DNA of 52,541 nt from Lentisphaeria bacterium (lineage in GTDB: Bacteria > Verrucomicrobiota > Lentisphaeria > Oligosphaerales > Oligosphaeraceae): the NCBI GenBank assembly GCA_016288215.1, contig JAEEYQ010000052.1, positions 1 to 52,541 on the forward strand, given 5' to 3'. Position 1 is the stretch's first letter; each line of letters opens with the position of its first letter. Below the pieces are notes generated by a model. It had not been told where the DNA came from, made no database searches, and saw only the letters and a list, made by a program, of their open reading frames with translations. Below are positions 50,075 to 52,541 of this stretch, one piece after another. The translations under genes were made by a program, and so were the position numbers.

Positions 50075-52180
50075 ATGAATCCTGCAGACGTCACCGCTAT
50101 GCCAACCTCTTCCTCCTCCCGTCTCCAACCAGAGAACCGTTCGCTCACCCATGACGACAGAGACAACCGGAAGGATGAGGAGCGCCGCACGTACCCCGAA
50201 ATCACCATGGCCTTGTGTGAAAACATCGAACGCATCTATGATGTGGATACGGTGGATGACAGCTATCTGGAGTTCAATCGACATGGCCATGGGGACGCCT
50301 TGAATCCGGACCGCCGGAAGACGGACTTCTTCGCGACCTTCAAAGCGTCGCTGTCGCAGGCCGTCCATTCGGATGACTTGGCGTCGCTGGCTGATTTCAT
50401 GGACAAAGAGAGTCTGAATCGCGCCCTGCAGAGTGGTGAGACGGTCTCCAGAGAATGCCGCCTGCGGATTGACGGCAAGGACGTGCACTATCGGCTGCGG
50501 GCTGTCCGTCCGCGGGATGACGACAGGCGCCTCATTGTGGCCGTGGAGGACATTGAGGAGGAGGTTCGTCTTCGCCGCAGCCGTCAGCTGCAGCTGGAGG
50601 AGGCCCTCCAGATGGCTCAGGCCGCCAATCGCGCCAAGACGGCCTTCCTCAACAACATGTCCCACGACATCCGCACGCCCATGAACGCCATCATCGGCTT
50701 CACGGGGCTGGCTTCCACGCACATTGACAATAAAGCACAGGTACGCAAGTATTTGGAGAAGATTGGACAATCCTCCAACCATCTTCTTTCGCTGATTAAC
50801 GACGTGTTGGACATGAGCCGCATCGAGTCCGGCAAGATGAATCTGAACGAGCGGAAGGAGAGCCTGGCGGAGATTCTGCATACGCTTAGGGACATCATTC
50901 AGGCGGACGTGAACGCCAAGCAGCTGGATTTGTACATCGACACGGTGGATGTGACCGACGAGACCATCGTCTGCGACAAGCTGCGCCTCAACCAGGTGCT
51001 GCTGAACATCATCTCCAATGCGGTCAAATTCACCCGCCCGCGGGGCACCATCTCCATGCGCATCCTCCAGAAGCCGGCTTCCACTCAAGGCTACAGCACC
51101 TTTGAGTTCCGCATCCGCGACACGGGAATTGGCATGAGCCCCGAAACCATCGCCACCCTTTTCGAGCCCTTCACCCGCGAACCCTCCGCCATGGTCTCTG
51201 GAATCCAGGGCACGGGCTTGGGCATGGCCATCACCAAAAGCATCGTGGACATGATGGGTGGGAAGCTGGATGTCTCCTCCACCCCAAACGAAGGCACCGA
51301 ATTCGTTCTCACGTTGGATTTCCGCCTCGCCAGCAAACAGACCGCCGAAAGCATCAAGATTCCTGCGTTGGGCGGCTTGCGGGGACTGGTGGTGGACGAT
51401 GATTGCAACACGTGCCTCAGCATCTCCCAAATGCTGCGGGATGTGGGCATGCGCCCCGAATGGTGTGTCTCCGGAAAGGAGGCCATCGTCCGAACCACGG
51501 AGGCCATGCAGATCGGCGACCTCTATCGACTGTACATCATCGACTGGCTCATGCCGGACATGAACGGCATTGAGACCACCCGCCGAATCCGCCGCATCGT
51601 GGGCGAAAAGGCCCCCATCATCATCCTTACCGCCTATGATTGGTCGGACATTGAAGAGGAGGCGCGGGACGCGGGAGTCACGGGATTTGTATCTAAACCC
51701 TTGTTCCCCTCAGACTTGCGCAATGTTTTGCTGCAGCAGTCCAGCAGTCGTGAGGAAGCTCCAAAAGACTCCGAGACGGTATCCCACTCCTTGGCTGGAA
51801 AACGTGTCCTGCTGGTGGAGGACAACGAGCTCAACCGCGAGATCGCCATTGCACTCTTGATGGAGCATGGCATCGAAGTCGACGCGGCGGACGACGGCAG
51901 CACCGCCCTCGAAAAGCTCAGAGGCAGCCAGGGCACCGGCTATGACCTGATTCTCATGGATGTGCAAATGCCTGTCATGGACGGCTATGAGGCCACCCGC
52001 CAAATTCGCGCCCTGCCCAATCCGAAGGTCGCTTCCCTGCCCATCATCGCCATGACCGCCAACGCCTTTGACGAAGATCGCAGAATGGCCCTCGCCGCCG
52101 GCATGAACGAACATATCCCAAAACCCATCAAAGAGGAAACCCTGCTGAAGACTTTGGGCAAGTATTTTGTAAATCATTGA
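50075..52180 (+). CDS. Cytoplasmic hybrid histidine kinase with two receiver domains
   Basis: A 701-residue protein. Residues 45-170 look like a PAS-type sensor (ERIYDVDTVDD, VEDIEEEVRL), followed by a coiled-coil. The phospho-acceptor His is in FLNNMSHDIRTPMNAIIGF near residue 200. The ATPase domain has NQVLLNIISNAVKF, RDTGIGMS and GTGLGMAIT boxes. Two receiver domains follow: the first with IIDWLMPDMNG, the second with LLVEDNELNRE and ILMDVQMPVMDG, both with the phospho-Asp and a Lys (VSKPL, IPKPI). No membrane helix, so it senses an internal signal. No output domain, so a partner regulator encoded elsewhere is expected. Confidence 0.92.
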   Translation: MNPADVTAMPTSSSSRLQPENRSLTHDDRDNRKDEERRTYPEITMALCENIERIYDVDTVDDSYLEFNRHGHGDALNPDRRKTDFFATFKASLSQAVHSDDLASLADFMDKESLNRALQSGETVSRECRLRIDGKDVHYRLRAVRPRDDDRRLIVAVEDIEEEVRLRRSRQLQLEEALQMAQAANRAKTAFLNNMSHDIRTPMNAIIGFTGLASTHIDNKAQVRKYLEKIGQSSNHLLSLINDVLDMSRIESGKMNLNERKESLAEILHTLRDIIQADVNAKQLDLYIDTVDVTDETIVCDKLRLNQVLLNIISNAVKFTRPRGTISMRILQKPASTQGYSTFEFRIRDTGIGMSPETIATLFEPFTREPSAMVSGIQGTGLGMAITKSIVDMMGGKLDVSSTPNEGTEFVLTLDFRLASKQTAESIKIPALGGLRGLVVDDDCNTCLSISQMLRDVGMRPEWCVSGKEAIVRTTEAMQIGDLYRLYIIDWLMPDMNGIETTRRIRRIVGEKAPIIILTAYDWSDIEEEARDAGVTGFVSKPLFPSDLRNVLLQQSSSREEAPKDSETVSHSLAGKRVLLVEDNELNREIAIALLMEHGIEVDAADDGSTALEKLRGSQGTGYDLILMDVQMPVMDGYEATRQIRALPNPKVASLPIIAMTANAFDEDRRMALAAGMNEHIPKPIKEETLLKTLGKYFVNH

Positions 52181-52233
52181 TATTTAATAAGTTAAGTTAT
52201 AAAATAAGTGTATAAGCCCCGCTGTTGCCTCTC

Positions 52234-52541
52234 ATGAGAATAGTTCTGTTGCTGTCATTGGCGCTTTGTTCGCTGTTTGCCGCCGCCATGGAGGCAGAGC
52301 CTGTGAAGCCACCGCTGTATCTTCCTGAAGACACGAAACTTCCAACACGCGAATGCCCCCTGCTTCGCCGCGAGGAGGTGGCCATCACGCTGCCGGAGCT
52401 TGGCATTGTGCAGGCGGGAGCCATGCTGCGGCGAAGCTCTTTGGCCGGCACATGGAAGTTCTCCGGCCTCGAGACGGCGAAGACGCCCTTCCCATCGGAG
52501 ACGCCGGCAGAGGAACTGTGGCGAGCGGCGGTGGACACGGA
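52234..52541 (+). CDS. Secreted protein, 5' part, possibly GH2-like
   Basis: An open frame from ATG 52234 to the window end, about 102 residues. It begins with a signal peptide, MRIVLLLSLALCSLFAAAM, and then a Pro-rich stretch. Near residues 66-78, MLRRSSLAGTWKFS resembles the opening of the GH2 sugar-binding domain (S-L-x-G-x-W-x-F), so an exported GH2 glycosidase is possible. Assignment is tentative because the catalytic part lies outside the window. No ribosome binding site is evident in the AT-rich leader. Confidence 0.55.
   Translation, partial: MRIVLLLSLALCSLFAAAMEAEPVKPPLYLPEDTKLPTRECPLLRREEVAITLPELGIVQAGAMLRRSSLAGTWKFSGLETAKTPFPSETPAEELWRAAVDT

Noticed and set aside
49874..51430. 518-codon minus-strand open frame
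   Set aside because: Antisense to the histidine kinase gene; no domain pattern.

Overview
The window looks like part of a GC-rich chromosome from the PVC group, most likely a Lentisphaerae (Victivallales-like) bacterium. This is inferred from gene content: type II pseudopilins ending in an H-X9-DG motif, many secreted carbohydrate-active enzymes, a GH172/DUF2961 protein, an exosortase locus, a lone type III secretion chaperone, GTP-type PEP carboxykinase, and intergenic DNA rich in short repeats. No rRNA, tRNA, CRISPR array or transposase was recognised.

Layout. 1-6727 (+): housekeeping block with the 3' part of pckG, a DUF177 gene, rpmF, plsX, fabD, fabG and an FtsK-type translocase without a membrane domain. 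6788-7867 (+): GH172-like gene. 7868-8518: repeat-rich spacer. 8519-16913 (-): secreted-enzyme locus with two H-X9-DG pseudopilins, three tandem paralogous beta-propeller proteins and an SGNH hydrolase. 16914-17496: spacer with a 175-base heptamer array and a good promoter. 17497-18837 (+): outer-membrane porin. 19043-24174 (+): compact exosortase locus (substrate with a C-terminal sorting signal, TPR protein, exosortase, EpsI-like protein). 24207-29500 (-): AAA/nuclease-like ATPase with palindromic repeats, DMT transporter, FG-GAP propeller protein. 29713-32778 (+): three coupled membrane-protein genes. 33030-34975 (+): CesT-type chaperone, a remnant of an AAA-ATPase-like gene, and a secreted sialidase-like BNR protein. 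35387-41189 (-): SIS-domain protein, CE7 esterase, an AT-rich island with two small membrane proteins, and a PrsW protease/YbjQ operon. 41462-44505 (+): 2-oxoacid:ferredoxin oxidoreductase operon and rpsU. 44586-52541: GH2 enzyme (-), secreted CE7 esterase, histidine phosphatase, hybrid histidine kinase and the start of a secreted protein (+).

How the parts fit. The catabolic genes (GH172, propeller proteins, SGNH and CE7 esterases, sialidase-like protein, GH2, porin, DMT transporter, SIS protein) suggest a heterotroph that degrades decorated glycans. The ferredoxin-dependent oxidoreductase suggests anaerobic metabolism. The exosortase locus looks like a self-contained system for one dedicated surface protein. 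It is the best candidate for an under-described system.

The intergenic DNA is the second unusual layer. Arrays with a strict 7-bp period occur at about nine sites, with different unit sequences at different sites. A separate family of small elements with terminal inverted repeats (TTCAGAACC/GGTTCTGAA) and hairpin clusters is also scattered through the window. All functional calls rest on reading the translated sequence; no database search was possible.
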